Shown here: in pieces, positions 33,201 to 40,995 of the stretch
Numbering within the stretch: the first letter of the stretch is position 1
Layout of the letters: the number at the start of each line of letters is the position of its first letter
Notes under the pieces: generated by a model
Told to the model about the DNA's origin: nothing
Database searches by the model: none
What the model saw: only the letters and a program-made list of their open reading frames with translations
Translations under genes and position numbers: made by a program
NCBI GenBank assembly: GCA_014843695.1
Contig: CM026386.1
Coordinates: 83,319,697-83,383,696, forward strand
DNA from: Archivesica marissinica
Taxonomy: Eukaryota > Mollusca > Bivalvia > Venerida > Vesicomyidae
Direction: 5' to 3'
DNA: 64,000 bases

Positions 33201-36200
33201 TATTATTATGGTGGGATGGGAACAAACATATTGCTCCTGGATTTGCAAGCGCACATGTTACCGACAGATACGTCCGTGCCAGGTTATTTGCCCATGCTTG
33301 GAGGTTAAAAGACTTGGCTCTCAAATCCAACTTAAGCTCAATCAATATGATTGGTTAAATTTTAGTCTTGCACTCAACTCTACCAATCAGAATGCTTGAG
33401 ACTGAGATACTTAAACTCCCTCTTTTTTCATTTGCAGCCGGTCCACAAGATCCAGTCTTCCAACGGTCCCCTGCAGCTATCACTGGAGTTGGTTCCTAAA
33501 ATGTTGGAGGCGCTTGTCAAGCACTGGATTACATCTGCTTATGTTGTCTCATTTAAGGTAAGTAATATAGTAAATCATTGACAAGGAATGAATCGCGGGT
33601 TAATAGTTTCCATTGGAGTATGAGCTATATTGTGCGTGGTTAAAGTGTGTGGAGGCCGAAGGCGATTCATTACTTATATTTACATTAATTATTCTTTTCA
33701 ATGACGCAACGAAAATATAGCACACACTGCATTTTAAATGTTTTAGTCCAGATTTGCAACTTACCATGTATCGGAATAGCTAAATAGATCATCCTTGGCA
33801 CAGCGTAAGCTATAAGACTTGCCTTTATTCGTGAAGAACGTTGCCTAGTAATGCGAATGCGCATGCCTGTAATGTTGAGTGCGCATGTCAGCTGCATATC
33901 ATTAGTTGGGAACCCTCATGCGAAATTTAATACAATCAGGGCACATACGTTCATCGAAGGAAATGCAATAGTGATGTAAATATGACAAGTTCGTTTGTGC
34001 AGCAGGGCCTCAATGGCAGAGTGGTTATGGTTGTTGATTTCAAATCACTTGCCCAGCAATGCTGTAGGTTCGAATCTCACTTAGGTGCTGGCTTAAATTT
34101 GAAGCACTGCCAGGAGCTCTATCTATGGGACTTCTACCACCACACTGGAAAGTCTTGTAAGCGAGTTTATAACATGGAATGGACTAGTGGTAGTTATTAC
34201 ATACCAAATATGATGAGCCAAGAAAACACGATCTCGAGACCTAGGTAATGATGCAATTCATCGCTATGATGGAGAGGTGAGGTGAAGAGATCAGAGTCAA
34301 GGTGGAGATATTAGAGGCGAGGTGGAGTTATTAGAGGCGAGGTGGAGATATTAGAGGCGAGGTGGAGATATTAGAGGCAATGTGGAGATATTAGAGGCGA
34401 GGTGGAGATATTAGAGGCGAGGTGGAGATATTAGAGGCGAGGTGGAGATATTAGAGGCAATGTGGAGATATTAGAGGCGAGGTGGAGATATTAGAGGTGA
34501 GGTGGAGATATTAGAGGTGAGGTGGAGATATTAGAGGCAATGTGGAGATATTAGAGGCAATGTGGAGATATTAGAGGCAATGTGGAGATATTAGAGGCGA
34601 GGTGGAGATATTAGAGTCACAGTGGAGTTATTAGACGCAAGGTGGCGATATTAGACGCAAGGTGGAGGTATTAGAGTCAAGGTGGAGATATTAGACGCAA
34701 GGTGGAGATATTAGACGCAAGGTGGAGATATTAGACGCAAGTTGGAGATATTAGACGCAAGGTGGAGATATTAGAGTCAAGGTGGAGATATTAGACGCAA
34801 GGTGGAGTTATTAGACGCAAGGTGGAGGTATTAGACGCAAGGTGGAGATATTAAGAGTCAAAGTAGAGATATTAGACGCAAGGTGGAGATATTAGAGGCA
34901 AGGTGGAGATATTAGACGCAAGGTGGAGATATTAGAGTCAAAGTAGAGATATTAGACGCAAGGTGGAGATATTAGAGCGGTGGAGATATTGAGTCAAGGT
35001 GGAGATATTAGAGTCAAGGTGGAGATATTAGAGTCAAGGTGGAGATATTAGAGGCAAGGTGGAGATATTAGAGGCAAGGTGGAGATATTAGAGTCAAGGT
35101 GGAGATATTAGACGCAAGGTGGAGATATTAGACGCAAGGTGGAGATATTAGATGCAAGGTGGAGATATTAGAGTCAAGGTGGAGATATTAGACGCAAGGT
35201 GGAGATATTAGACGCAAGGTGGAGTTATTAGACGCAAGGTGGAGGTATTAGACGCAAGGTGGAGATATTAGAGTCAAAGTAGAGATATTAGACGCAAGGT
35301 GGAGATATTAGAGGCAAGGTGGAGATATTAGACGCAAGGTGGAGATATTAGAGTCAAAGTAGAGATATTAGACGCAAGGTGGAGATATTAGGCAAGGTGG
35401 AGATATTAGAGTCAAGGTGGAGATATTAGAGTCAAGGTGGAGATTAGAGTCAGGTGGAGATATTAGAGGCAAGGTGGAGATATTAGAGGCAAGGTGGAGA
35501 TATTAGAGTCAAGGTGGAGATATTAGACGCAAGGTGGAGATATTAGACGCAAGGTGGAGATATTAGATGCAAGGTGGAGATATTAGAGTCAAGGTGGAGA
35601 TATTAGACGCAAGGTGGAGATATTAGACGCAAGGTGGAGATATTAGACGCAAGGTGGAGTTATTAGACGCAAGGTGGAGGTATTAGACGCAAGGTGGAGA
35701 TATTAGAGTCAAAGTAGAGATATTAGACGCAAGGTGGAGATATTAGAGGCAAGGTGGAGATATTAGACGCAAGGTGGAGATATTAGAGTCAAAGTAGAGA
35801 TATTAGACGCAAGGTGGAGATATTAGAGGCAAGGTGGAGATATTAGAGTCAAGGTGGAGATATTAGAGTCAAGGTGGAGATATTAGAGTCAAGGTGGAGA
35901 TATTAGAGGCAAGGTGGAGATATTAGAGGCAAGGTGGAGATATTAGAGTCAAGGTGGAGATATTAGACGCAAGGTGGAGATATTAGACGCAAGGTGGAGA
36001 TATTAGATGCAAGGTGGAGATATTAGAGTCAAGGTGGAGATATTAGACGCAAGGTGGAGATATTAGACGCAAGGTGGAGATATTAGACGCAAGGTGGAGA
36101 TATTAGAGGCAAGGTGGATTTAAGTGTCTTGCTTAAGGACATAACCACCTCTCCGTTTATTAAATTTTGAGAGCTTAATATGACCCATTATTACTAATGT

Positions 36201-39200
36201 TTCTGTATTGCCAGACACTCCAGCCACTATACATGTACCTAATGTTTCTGTATTGCCAGCCACTCCAGCCACTATACATGTACCTAATGTTTCTGTATTG
36301 CCAGCCACCCCAGCCACTATACATGTACCTAATGTTTCTGTATTGCCAGACACTCCAGCCACTATGCATGTACCTAATGTTTCTGTATTGCCAGACACTC
36401 CAGCCACTATGCCTAATGTTTCTGTATTGCCAGCCACTCCAGCCACTATGCCTAATGTTTCTGTATTGCCAGACACTACAGCCACTATACATGTACCTAA
36501 TGTTTCTGTATTGCCAGACACTCCAGCCACTATGCCTAATGTTTCTGTATTGCCAGACACTCCAGCCACTATGCCTAATGTTTCTGTATTGCCAGACACT
36601 CCAGCCACTATACATGTACCCAATGTTTCTGTATTGCCAGCCACTCCAGCCACTATACCTAATGTTTCTGTATTGCCAGCCACTATGCATGTATCTAATG
36701 TTTCTGTATTGCCAGACACTCCAGCCACTATACATGTACCTAATGTTTCTGTATTGCCAGACACTCCAGCCACTATACCTAATGTTTCTGTATTGCCAGC
36801 CACTATACATGTACCTAATGTGTCTGTATTGCCAGCCACTATACATGTACCTAATGTTTCTGTATTGCCAGACACTCCAGCCACTATACATGTACCTAAT
36901 GTTTCTGTATTGCCAGACACTCCAGCCACTATACATGTACCTAATGTTTCTGTATTGCCAGCCACTCCAGCCACTATACATGTACCTAATGTTTCTGTAT
37001 TGCCAGACACCCCAGCCACTATACATGTACCTAATGCTTCTGTATTGCCAGACACTCCAGCCACTATACATGTATCTAATGTTTCTGTATTGCCAGCCAC
37101 TCCAGCAACTATGCCTAATGTTTCTGTATTGCCAGACACTCCAGCCACTATGCATGTACCTAATGTTTCTGTATTGCCAGACACTCCAGCCACTATACAT
37201 GTACCTAATGTTTCTGTATTGCCAGCCACTCCAGCAACTATGCCTAATGTTTCTATATTGCCAGCCACTCCAGCCACTATGCCTAATGTTTCTGTATTGC
37301 CAGACACCCCAGCCACTATGCCTAATGTTTCTGTATTGCCAGACACTCCAGCCACTATACATGTACCTAATGTTTCTGTATTGCCAGCCACTCCAGCCAC
37401 TATACCTAATGTTTCTGTATTGCCAGACACCCCAGCCACTATGCCTAATGTTTCTGTATTGCCAGACACTCCAGCCACTATACATGTACCTAATGTTTCT
37501 GTATTGCCAGCCACTCCAGCCACTATACCTAATGTTTCTGTATTGCCAGACACCCCAGCCACTATGCCTAATGTTTCTGTATTGCCAGACACTCCAGCCA
37601 CTATACATGTACCTAATGTTTCTGTATTGCCAGCCACTCCAGCCACTATACCTAATGTTTCTGTATTGCCAGACACCCCAGCCACTATGCCTAATGTTTC
37701 TGTATTGCCAGACACTCCAGCCACTATACATGTACCTAATGTTTCTGTATTGCCAGCCACTCCAGCCACTATACCTAATGTTTCTGTATTGCCAGACACC
37801 CCAGCCACTATGCCTAATGTTTCTGTATTGCCAGACACTCCAGCCACTATACATGTACCTAATGTTTCTGTATTGCCAGCCACTCCAGCCACTATACCTA
37901 ATGTTTCTGTATTGCCAGACACCCCAGCCACTATGCCTAATGTTTCTGTATTACCAGACACTCCAGCCACTATGCATGTACCTAATGTTTCTGTATTGCC
38001 AGACACCCCAGCCACTATACCTAATGTTTCTGTATTGCCAGACACCCCAGCCACTATACATGTACCTAATGTTTCTGTATTGCCAGCCACTCCAGCAACT
38101 ATGCCTAATGTTTCTGTATTGCCAGACACCCCAGCCACTATACATGTACCTAATGTTTCTGTATTGCCAGCCACTCCAGCAACTATGCCTAATGTTTCTG
38201 TATTGCCAGACACCCCAGCCACTATACATGTACCTAATGTTTCTGTATTGCCAGCCACTCCAGCCACTATACCTAATGTTTCTGTATTGCCAGACACTCC
38301 AGCCACTATGCCTAATGTTTCTGTATTGCCAGCCACTATACATGTACCTAATGTTTCTGTATTGCCAGCCACTCCAGCCACTATACCTAATGTTTCTGTA
38401 TTGCCAGCCACTCCAGCCACTATGCCTAATGTTTCTGTATTGCCAGCCACTCCAGCCACTATACATGTACCTAATGTTTCTGTATTGCCAGACATTCCAG
38501 CCACTATACATGTACCTAATGTTTCTGTATTGCCAGCCACTATACATGTACCTAATGTTTCTGCATTGCCAGACACTCCAGCCTCTATACATGTACCTAA
38601 TGTTTCTGTATTGCCAGACACCCCAGCCACTATGCCTAATGTTTCTGTATTGCCAGACACCCCAGCCACTATACATGTACCTAATGTTTCTGTATTGCCA
38701 GCCACTCCAGCAACTATGCCTAATGTTTCTGTATTGCCAGACACTCCAGCCACTATACATGTACCTAATGTTTCTGTATTGCCAGCCACTCCAGCCACTA
38801 TACATGTACCTAATGTTTCTGTATTGCCAGCCACTCCAGCAACTATGCCTAATGTTTCTGTATTGCCCAGCCACTCCAGCCACTATGCCTAATGTTTCTG
38901 TATTGCCAGACACTCCAGCCACTATACATGTACTTAATGTTTCTGTATTGCCAGACACCCCAGCCACTATGCCTAATGTTTCTGTATTGCCAGACACTCC
39001 AGCCACTATACATGTACCTAATGTTTCTGTATTGCCAGCCACTCCAGCCACTATACCTAATGTTTCTGTATTGCCAGACACCCCAGCCACTATGCCTAAT
39101 GTTTCTGTATTGCCAGACACTCCAGCCACTATACATGTACCTACTGTTTCTGTATTGCCAGCCACTCCAGCCACTATACCTAATGTTTCTGTATTGCCAG

Positions 39201-40806
39201 ACACCCCAGCCACTATGCCTAATGTTTCTGTATTGCCAGACACTCCAGCCACTATGCATGTACCTAATGTTTCTGTATTGCCAGACACTCCAGCCACTAT
39301 ACATGTACCTAATGTTTCTGTATTGCCAAGACACCCCAGCCACTATACCTAATGTTTCTGTATTGCCAGACACCCCAGCCACTATACATGTACCTAATGT
39401 TTCTGTATTGCCAGCCACTCCAGCAACTATGCCTAATGTTTCTGTATTGCCAGACACCCCAGCCACTATACATGTACCTAATGTGTCTGTATTGCCAGCC
39501 ACTCCAGCCACTATACCTAATGTTTCTGTATTGCCAGACACTCCAGCCACTATGCCTAATGTTTCTGTATTGCCAGCCACTATACATGTACCTACTGTTT
39601 CTGTATTGCCAGCCACTCCAGCCACTATGCCTAATGTTTCTGTATTGCCAGCCACTCCAGCCACTATACCTAATGTTTCTGTATTGCCAGCCACTCCAGC
39701 CACTATACATGTACCTAATGTTTCTGTATTGCCAGACATTCCAGCCACTATACATGTACCTAATGTTTCTGTATTGCCAGCCACTATACATGTACCTAAT
39801 GTTTCTGTATTGCCAGACACTCCAGCCACTATACATGTACCTAATGTTTCTGTATTGCCAGACACTCCAGCAACTATACATGTACCTAATGTTTCTGTAT
39901 TGCCAGACACCCCAGCCACTATGCCTAATGTTTCTGTATTGCCAGACACCCCAGCCACTATACATGTACCTAATGTTTCTGTATTGCCAGCCACTCCAGC
40001 AACTATGCCTAATGTTTCTGTATTGCCAGACACTCCAGCCACTATACATGTACCTAATGTTTCTGTATTGCCAGCCACTCCAGCCACTATGCCTAATGTT
40101 TCTGTATTGCCAGACACCCCAGCCACTATATATGTACCTAATGTTTCTGTATTGCCAGACACTCCAGCCACTATGCCTAATGTTTCTGTATTGCCAGACA
40201 CTCCAGCCACTATGCCTAATGTTTCTGTATTGCCAGACACCCCAGCCACTATACATGTACCTAATGTTTCTGTATTGCCAGACACTCCAGCCACTATGCC
40301 TAATGTGTCTGTATTGCCAGACACTCCAGCCACTATGCCTAATGTTTCTGTATTGCCAGACACTCCAGCCACCATGCCTAATGTTTCTGTATTGCCAGCC
40401 ACTCCAGCCACTATTCCTAATGTTTCTGTATTGCCAGACACTCCAGCCACTATGCCTAATGTTTCTCTATTTCCGAACACTCTTGTATCCCACTGAAGAA
40501 TACAACATATATGTGTGGTGGATTTGTGATGTGCGTATAATAAATAGTATCAAGTTTGTGTTTCAGTTAGAGACAGATCCAAACCTGCTGGTTATGAAAG
40601 CCCAACAATCCCTCGAAAAATACGAACATCAGTTAGTTGTGGGAAATATTCTGGAAACGAGGAAGACGGAGGTTGTGTTTGTGACGAGTTCGAGCGAGGA
40701 GTGGATCAAGTTGGGTCAGAGTGAAATTGACGCCGGACTTGAAATTGAAAGTATTATTGTGAAAAAGTTAGTGGAGAGACATGGACAGTTCTGTTGTGAA
40801 GGATAA
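18132..40806 (+). CDS. PPCS: Phosphopantothenate-cysteine ligase, complete six-exon gene
   Basis: Cytosolic enzyme joining 4'-phosphopantothenate and cysteine with nucleotide activation, the second step of CoA synthesis. Join 18132-18257, 27309-27397, 29926-30065, 30711-30925, 33438-33557, 40567-40806: 930 nt, 309 residues plus stop, close to the family's usual length of about 311. Exon phases (0, 2, 1, 0, 0) agree at every GT-AG junction. Motifs in order: [20 protein letters not shown] at the N-terminal Rossmann-like strand, [52 protein letters not shown] (conserved Lys), [18 protein letters not shown]. The stop is at 40804-40806. Unlike bacterial CoaBC there is no decarboxylase domain. Introns are loaded with a nested 7-kb transposon (intron 1) and five minisatellites (introns 2, 4 and 5). 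Confidence 0.95.
18356..18510 (-). mobile_element. SINE family 1, internally deleted copy
   Basis: Minus-strand copy with head GTCCGCCCACCTCCTTGGTC and the 3' part CCCAGGAAAGGTGTTGTTAG, ending TAGCGACGTTAAATAAA. The middle (B box to CTTACGGAGG) is missing. Its head end directly touches the left TIR of the next element. Confidence 0.7.
18749..18872 (-). repeat. Split direct repeat B2
   Basis: One hundred and twenty-four bp starting AATTAACCTTTGCTTCTGGG on the plus strand; appears identical to 19520-19643. Forms the 3' terminus of the retroelement. Confidence 0.9.
18873..19288. other. Spacer between A2 and B2 of the retroelement
   Basis: AT-rich, about 416 bp. A short ORF (19034-19246, plus) has no recognised motif. 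No gene assigned. Confidence 0.5.
19289..19519 (-). repeat. Split direct repeat A2
   Basis: Two hundred and thirty-one bp, about 98% identical to A1 at 24972-25202. Directly joined to B1 at 19519/19520, as expected of the internal B1A2 junction. Confidence 0.9.
19520..19643 (-). repeat. Split direct repeat B1
   Basis: One hundred and twenty-four bp, appears identical to B2 at 18749-18872. Confidence 0.9.
20073..20711 (-). CDS. SGNH-family hydrolase of the retroelement
   Basis: Predicted esterase/lipase-like domain of the SGNH superfamily; its role in Ngaro-type elements is unknown. All catalytic blocks are visible in order: VIIIGDSII (block I, nucleophile Ser), [12 protein letters not shown] (block III, Asn), and [11 protein letters not shown] near the C-terminus (block V, Asp and His). 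The first ~36 codons upstream of EFRKVIII are probably intron, because TTGTTACAG is a good 3' splice site and the exon would begin at 20602. The exon is open to the stop at 20073. It is the last ORF of the element, just before B1. Confidence 0.8.
   Translation of the reverse strand: MCCNILWYILYSASITIYLTCYITHIQMLSSCLIVTEFRKVIIIGDSIIKNIPPMEGVMVKSFPGATIGRLSQCIDKKLVDLSKFNYVIVHVGTNNINNRSSVAHMTADIANLVALIRRRRAYIHIIISAILPRPVDHALTDGRIKEFNRIIDNVMSKDLHFKFIRTYRPFCFKGQPRRYLFAKLDGGLHLKTEGSGRLGHFYHRVISTLSY
20740..21240 (-). repeat. Tandemly duplicated short exon-like segment in the retroelement
   Basis: Two copies of about 127 bp (20807-20933 and 21000-21126, offset 193 bp), with a third eroded copy at about 21190-21240. 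On the minus strand each has an acceptor-like end (AAAATAG or GAATATAG), an open stretch reading MSCAFRP then [19 protein letters not shown], and one copy has a GTGGTT donor after SSM. It lies between recombinase and hydrolase. Confidence 0.6.
21256..22242 (-). pseudogene. Tyrosine recombinase of the retroelement (one frameshift)
   Basis: Phage-integrase-type tyrosine recombinase that would integrate the circular DNA intermediate. The N-terminal core-binding part is at 22234-22000. The catalytic part contains [10 protein letters not shown] (first Arg), [13 protein letters not shown] (His-x-x-Arg) and [12 protein letters not shown] (nucleophile Tyr), so all catalytic residues are present. A one-base shift near 22003-22015 splits it into two overlapping frames. 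The preceding TATTTTCAG (about 22243-22251) and a possible donor at 22427 suggest an intron between RNase H and this exon, though the phases do not fit cleanly. Confidence 0.82.
22424..24202 (-). pseudogene. Reverse transcriptase and RNase H of the retroelement (two frameshifts)
   Basis: RT fingers and palm: [11 protein letters not shown], then [11 protein letters not shown] (first catalytic Asp), [13 protein letters not shown] and LNYLDDFAG at about 23370-23390 (catalytic Asp pair). RNase H at 22424-23062: [14 protein letters not shown] (Asp), [10 protein letters not shown] (Glu), [13 protein letters not shown] (Asp) and [11 protein letters not shown], where the usual last Asp position reads Asn. 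The DIRS-type DNA-methylase domain is not seen, which again favours Ngaro. Breaks: one A is missing from an A run near 23754-23759, and a tandem 10-bp duplication (GTGTTTATTA) at about 23054-23074 shifts frame between RT and RNase H. Both look recent. Confidence 0.85.
24310..24999 (-). CDS. gag-like ORF1 of the retroelement
   Basis: An open frame of 229 codons, first in the element and overlapping the end of A1. The mid-part is helical and charged ([20 protein letters not shown]). The C-terminus is a Cys/His cluster ([17 protein letters not shown], then ICATCWQKD and a final CSH) that resembles a zinc-binding nucleocapsid-type end. Identified as gag by position and this cluster; no catalytic motif. 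Confidence 0.65.
   Translation of the reverse strand: MLSSVEYFDIILTQIHSKKKSGICRKSSDKVKHRQNYPHSQLRYEFVSQHVSFESLDLNLFVAGELETISNTKIKSIEHTGRIALLKRIMYLNTSHDFKSLKSYYAAVLREIELGEKDWSDDFTYLEFVLLNRSAGRSSMYQSAKPYKRTSGVTSYNTFNKLAPEGDADSHIWFCSLYQRNRCDHKFSHTTVIRGNRKFAQHICATCWQKDKVKLAHPESSTACSHTLA
24972..25202 (-). repeat. Split direct repeat A1 (5' terminus of the retroelement)
   Basis: Same length (231 bp) as A2 at 19289-19519, with about five substitutions. Beyond 25202 the sequence differs from that beyond 19519, which fixes the element boundary. Confidence 0.9.
25380..25540 (+). mobile_element. LINE 3' end with (ATT)n tail
   Basis: Ends in GTACTCTCGTTAAATAAAGTC followed by a short (ATT)n run to about 25537, typical of a non-LTR element 3' terminus. 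No coding part remains. It lies between the retroelement and the right TIR. Confidence 0.45.
25704..26215 (+). pseudogene. LINE 3' fragment, frameshifted relative of the 15.6-kb LINE
   Basis: Encodes pieces matching the C-terminus of the LINE protein at 15612-17636: [17 protein letters not shown] corresponds to NQVAIQAENYLTPNTR there, and ITDYYKFSK to VTDYHKYSF. Frames change near 25915, and the end (ending DHASP, stop at 26067) corresponds to the homologous EHVSP. The 3' UTR ends with the stem CCCCGCGAGG and GAAGATAGATAGATA. Confidence 0.75.
26216..27308. other. 3' part of PPCS intron 1: inverted LINE ends and AT-rich DNA
   Basis: Two minus-oriented LINE 3' ends at about 26564-26690 and 26697-26745 share TATCTTCC, a CCCCTCGCGGGG-like stem and GATGTAGACATG. 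A small inverted repeat (GTGGCCATCTT / AAAATGGCCAC) spans about 26310-26430. The remainder is AT-rich; a terminal AATCCGGCATTAAATAAA plus T-run at about 27170-27210 looks like another retroelement end. No gene seen. Confidence 0.5.
27309..27397 (+). CDS. PPCS: PPCS exon 2
   Basis: Eighty-nine nt between acceptor GATTTCAG and donor GTATCC. Encodes [19 protein letters not shown] and [10 protein letters not shown], the nucleotide-binding start of the ligase. The last codon (Glu) is split GA|A. Confidence 0.95.
27437..29027. repeat. 31-bp minisatellite in PPCS intron 2
   Basis: About 51 units of ATGTATAACATGAAGTGCCT plus ACCTTCAATGT. Variants include GTATGTATGT extensions at the start of some units, AACATG versus AGCATG, and CTACC versus CTGCC. 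The last ten or so units are uniformly the AGCATG/TCTGCC type, so they were amplified as a homogeneous block. It begins about 40 bp after the exon 2 donor. Confidence 0.95.
29075..29826. repeat. 48-bp minisatellite in PPCS intron 2
   Basis: About 13 units starting GAGATCCCAGCTTGTGTGAC and ending AGGTATCCCATATCCCATCA; the first 150 bp are degenerate and include an alternative block GATGTGAGAACCAGTCAGGT. Because 48 is a multiple of three, open frames exist on both strands; they are not genes. It ends about 100 bp before the exon 3 acceptor. Confidence 0.93.
29926..30065 (+). CDS. PPCS: PPCS exon 3
   Basis: One hundred and forty nt between acceptor TAACCAACAG and donor GTAATTT. Encodes [18 protein letters not shown] and the loop [15 protein letters not shown]. 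Phase 2 in, phase 1 out (G|TG). Confidence 0.92.
30075..30145. repeat. Palindromic-family fragment (CAAACAGCATAGAGCCAGATC)
   Basis: One arm of the palindromic repeat seen at 91-158 and 190-265, just downstream of PPCS exon 3. Confidence 0.5.
30325..30567 (+). mobile_element. tRNA-derived SINE, family 2, full copy
   Basis: Head GTTGTCCGATTAGCGCAGTG, B box GGGTTTGATCC, body TACTCCGGTTTCCTCCCACA, tail GAGTGATTAATATAAGTTGT then CTTGCTTCGCAATCGTTGTA. It lies in sense orientation in PPCS intron 3. Confidence 0.78.
30711..30925 (+). CDS. PPCS: PPCS exon 4
   Basis: Two hundred and fifteen nt between acceptor TTCTGTCTTCAG and donor GTAATA. Encodes [34 protein letters not shown] and [19 protein letters not shown]. 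The AAVSDFY segment is part of the ligase active site in the family. Confidence 0.95.
31010..32662. repeat. 27-bp minisatellite in PPCS intron 4
   Basis: About 61 units of GGGAAGCTTTGATGGTTGTG plus TATGGCT or TATGGCA. Variants are CTTTGATGG, CTATGATGG and CTTTGCTTG, combined with GTTGTG, GTTGTA and GTTTTG. Three units carry an extra TATA, giving GTATATGG. Twenty-seven is a multiple of three, so both strands read open for hundreds of codons; these are not genes. Confidence 0.95.
32663..33437. other. Rest of PPCS intron 4: SINE head and unassigned DNA
   Basis: A tRNA-like SINE head lies at about 32682-32770 (CTGTCTCCGTGGTTAAGACA, B box AGATTCGAACCTC). The remaining sequence has short ORFs without family motifs. 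An imperfect inverted repeat (CTCAATCAATATGATTGG versus CCAATCAGAATGCTTGAG) is at about 33335-33400. Confidence 0.5.
33438..33557 (+). CDS. PPCS: PPCS exon 5
   Basis: One hundred and twenty nt between acceptor TTCATTTGCAG and donor GTAAGT. Encodes [20 protein letters not shown] and AYVVSFK; the HKIQS lysine is conserved across the ligase family. Phase 0 on both sides. Confidence 0.95.
33583..33990 (-). mobile_element. Dispersed ~0.4-kb element, copy 2
   Basis: Inverted relative of 14713-15130; shared segments are similar at roughly 85-90% by eye. Short open frames align between the two copies ([17 protein letters not shown]), but the DNA is equally conserved, so this does not indicate coding. 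Confidence 0.65.
34005..34231 (+). mobile_element. tRNA-derived SINE head, family 3 type
   Basis: GGCCTCAATGGCAGAGTGGT, TTGATTTCAAATCACTTGCC and B box GGTTCGAATCTC, similar to the head at 2400-2478. It is not a complete tRNA gene. The sequence after about 34110 is unassigned. Confidence 0.55.
34232..36165 (-). mobile_element. SINE family 3 copy split by its own minisatellite
   Basis: The left flank (34232-34290, CGAGACCTAGGTAATG, ATTCATCGCTATGATGGAGA) and right flank (about 36106-36165, GAGGCAAGGTGGATTTAAGT, CTTGCTTAAGGACATAACC) are the two sides of one minus-strand SINE of the kind at 2050-2170. The 20-bp array lies exactly at the GAGGCAAYGTGGAATTTA point between them. Confidence 0.75.
34290..36118. 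repeat. 20-bp minisatellite in PPCS intron 5, with higher-order blocks
   Basis: About 91 units of AGGTGGAGATATTAGACGCA, with the last five bases varying (GACGC, GAGGC, GAGTC, GATGC). The first 15 or so units are the GAGGCGA/GAGGCAAT type found in the parent SINE. From 34850 onward a longer pattern repeats: the marker GAGTCAAAGTAGAGATATTA recurs near 34854, 35271 and 35706, so blocks of roughly 417 and 435 bp were duplicated. Confidence 0.95.
36196..40484. repeat. 4.3-kb minisatellite (36/39/45-bp units) before the last PPCS exon
   Basis: About 105 units built on CCTAATGTTTCTGTATTGCC then AGACACTCCAGCCACTATR, with or without ACATGTA. Unit lengths 45, 39 and 36 are all multiples of three, which leaves several frames open for 900-1000 codons on both strands. 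Single-base insertions at about 38866 and 39328 switch frames, so no frame is maintained. A 39+39+45 (123-bp) superunit is repeated about five times at 37330-37960. It ends 83 bp before the exon 6 acceptor. Confidence 0.96.
40567..40806 (+). CDS. PPCS: PPCS exon 6 with stop codon
   Basis: Eighty codons including the stop. Acceptor AAGTTTGTGTTTCAG, then [36 protein letters not shown], and [16 protein letters not shown] near the end; stop TAA at 40804-40806. The L-E-T-D segment completes SFK|LETD from exon 5. Confidence 0.96.
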   Translation, partial: LETDPNLLVMKAQQSLEKYEHQLVVGNILETRKTEVVFVTSSSEEWIKLGQSEIDAGLEIESIIVKKLVERHGQFCCEG

Positions 40807-40822
40807 CTCTGAATTTTTTGTT

Positions 40823-40951
40823 GGGGATGGCAACGAATGGCAAACACGGTTTTAATTGAAACAATTCAAAAATATTTAATATTTTAATACGATTTTATCA
40901 TTCGATTATTTGGACGTTGGAACAAATATTCGAACATTCGTTGCCATCCCT
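40823..40951. mobile_element. Short MITE in the PPCS 3' region
   Basis: GGGATGGCAACGAATG at 40824-40839 and its perfect complement at 40935-40950 (16 bp) enclose AT-rich DNA. Size and TIR resemble hAT-type MITEs (GGGATGGCAACGAAT start), a tentative assignment. It begins 17 bp after the PPCS stop, so it likely forms part of the 3' UTR. I see no AATAAA within the first 190 bp after the stop. Confidence 0.6.
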
Positions 40952-40995
40952 AATTTTTATGGATTTTAATCCCCTGGTATGTATTTTACAGTGAA

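Noticed and set aside
36120..40806. Several 400-1050-codon ORFs on both strands as large repeat proteins
   Set aside because: They are translations of the 36/39/45-bp array with unit lengths divisible by three; several frames on both strands are open at once, single-base indels switch frames, and the array is inside PPCS intron 5.
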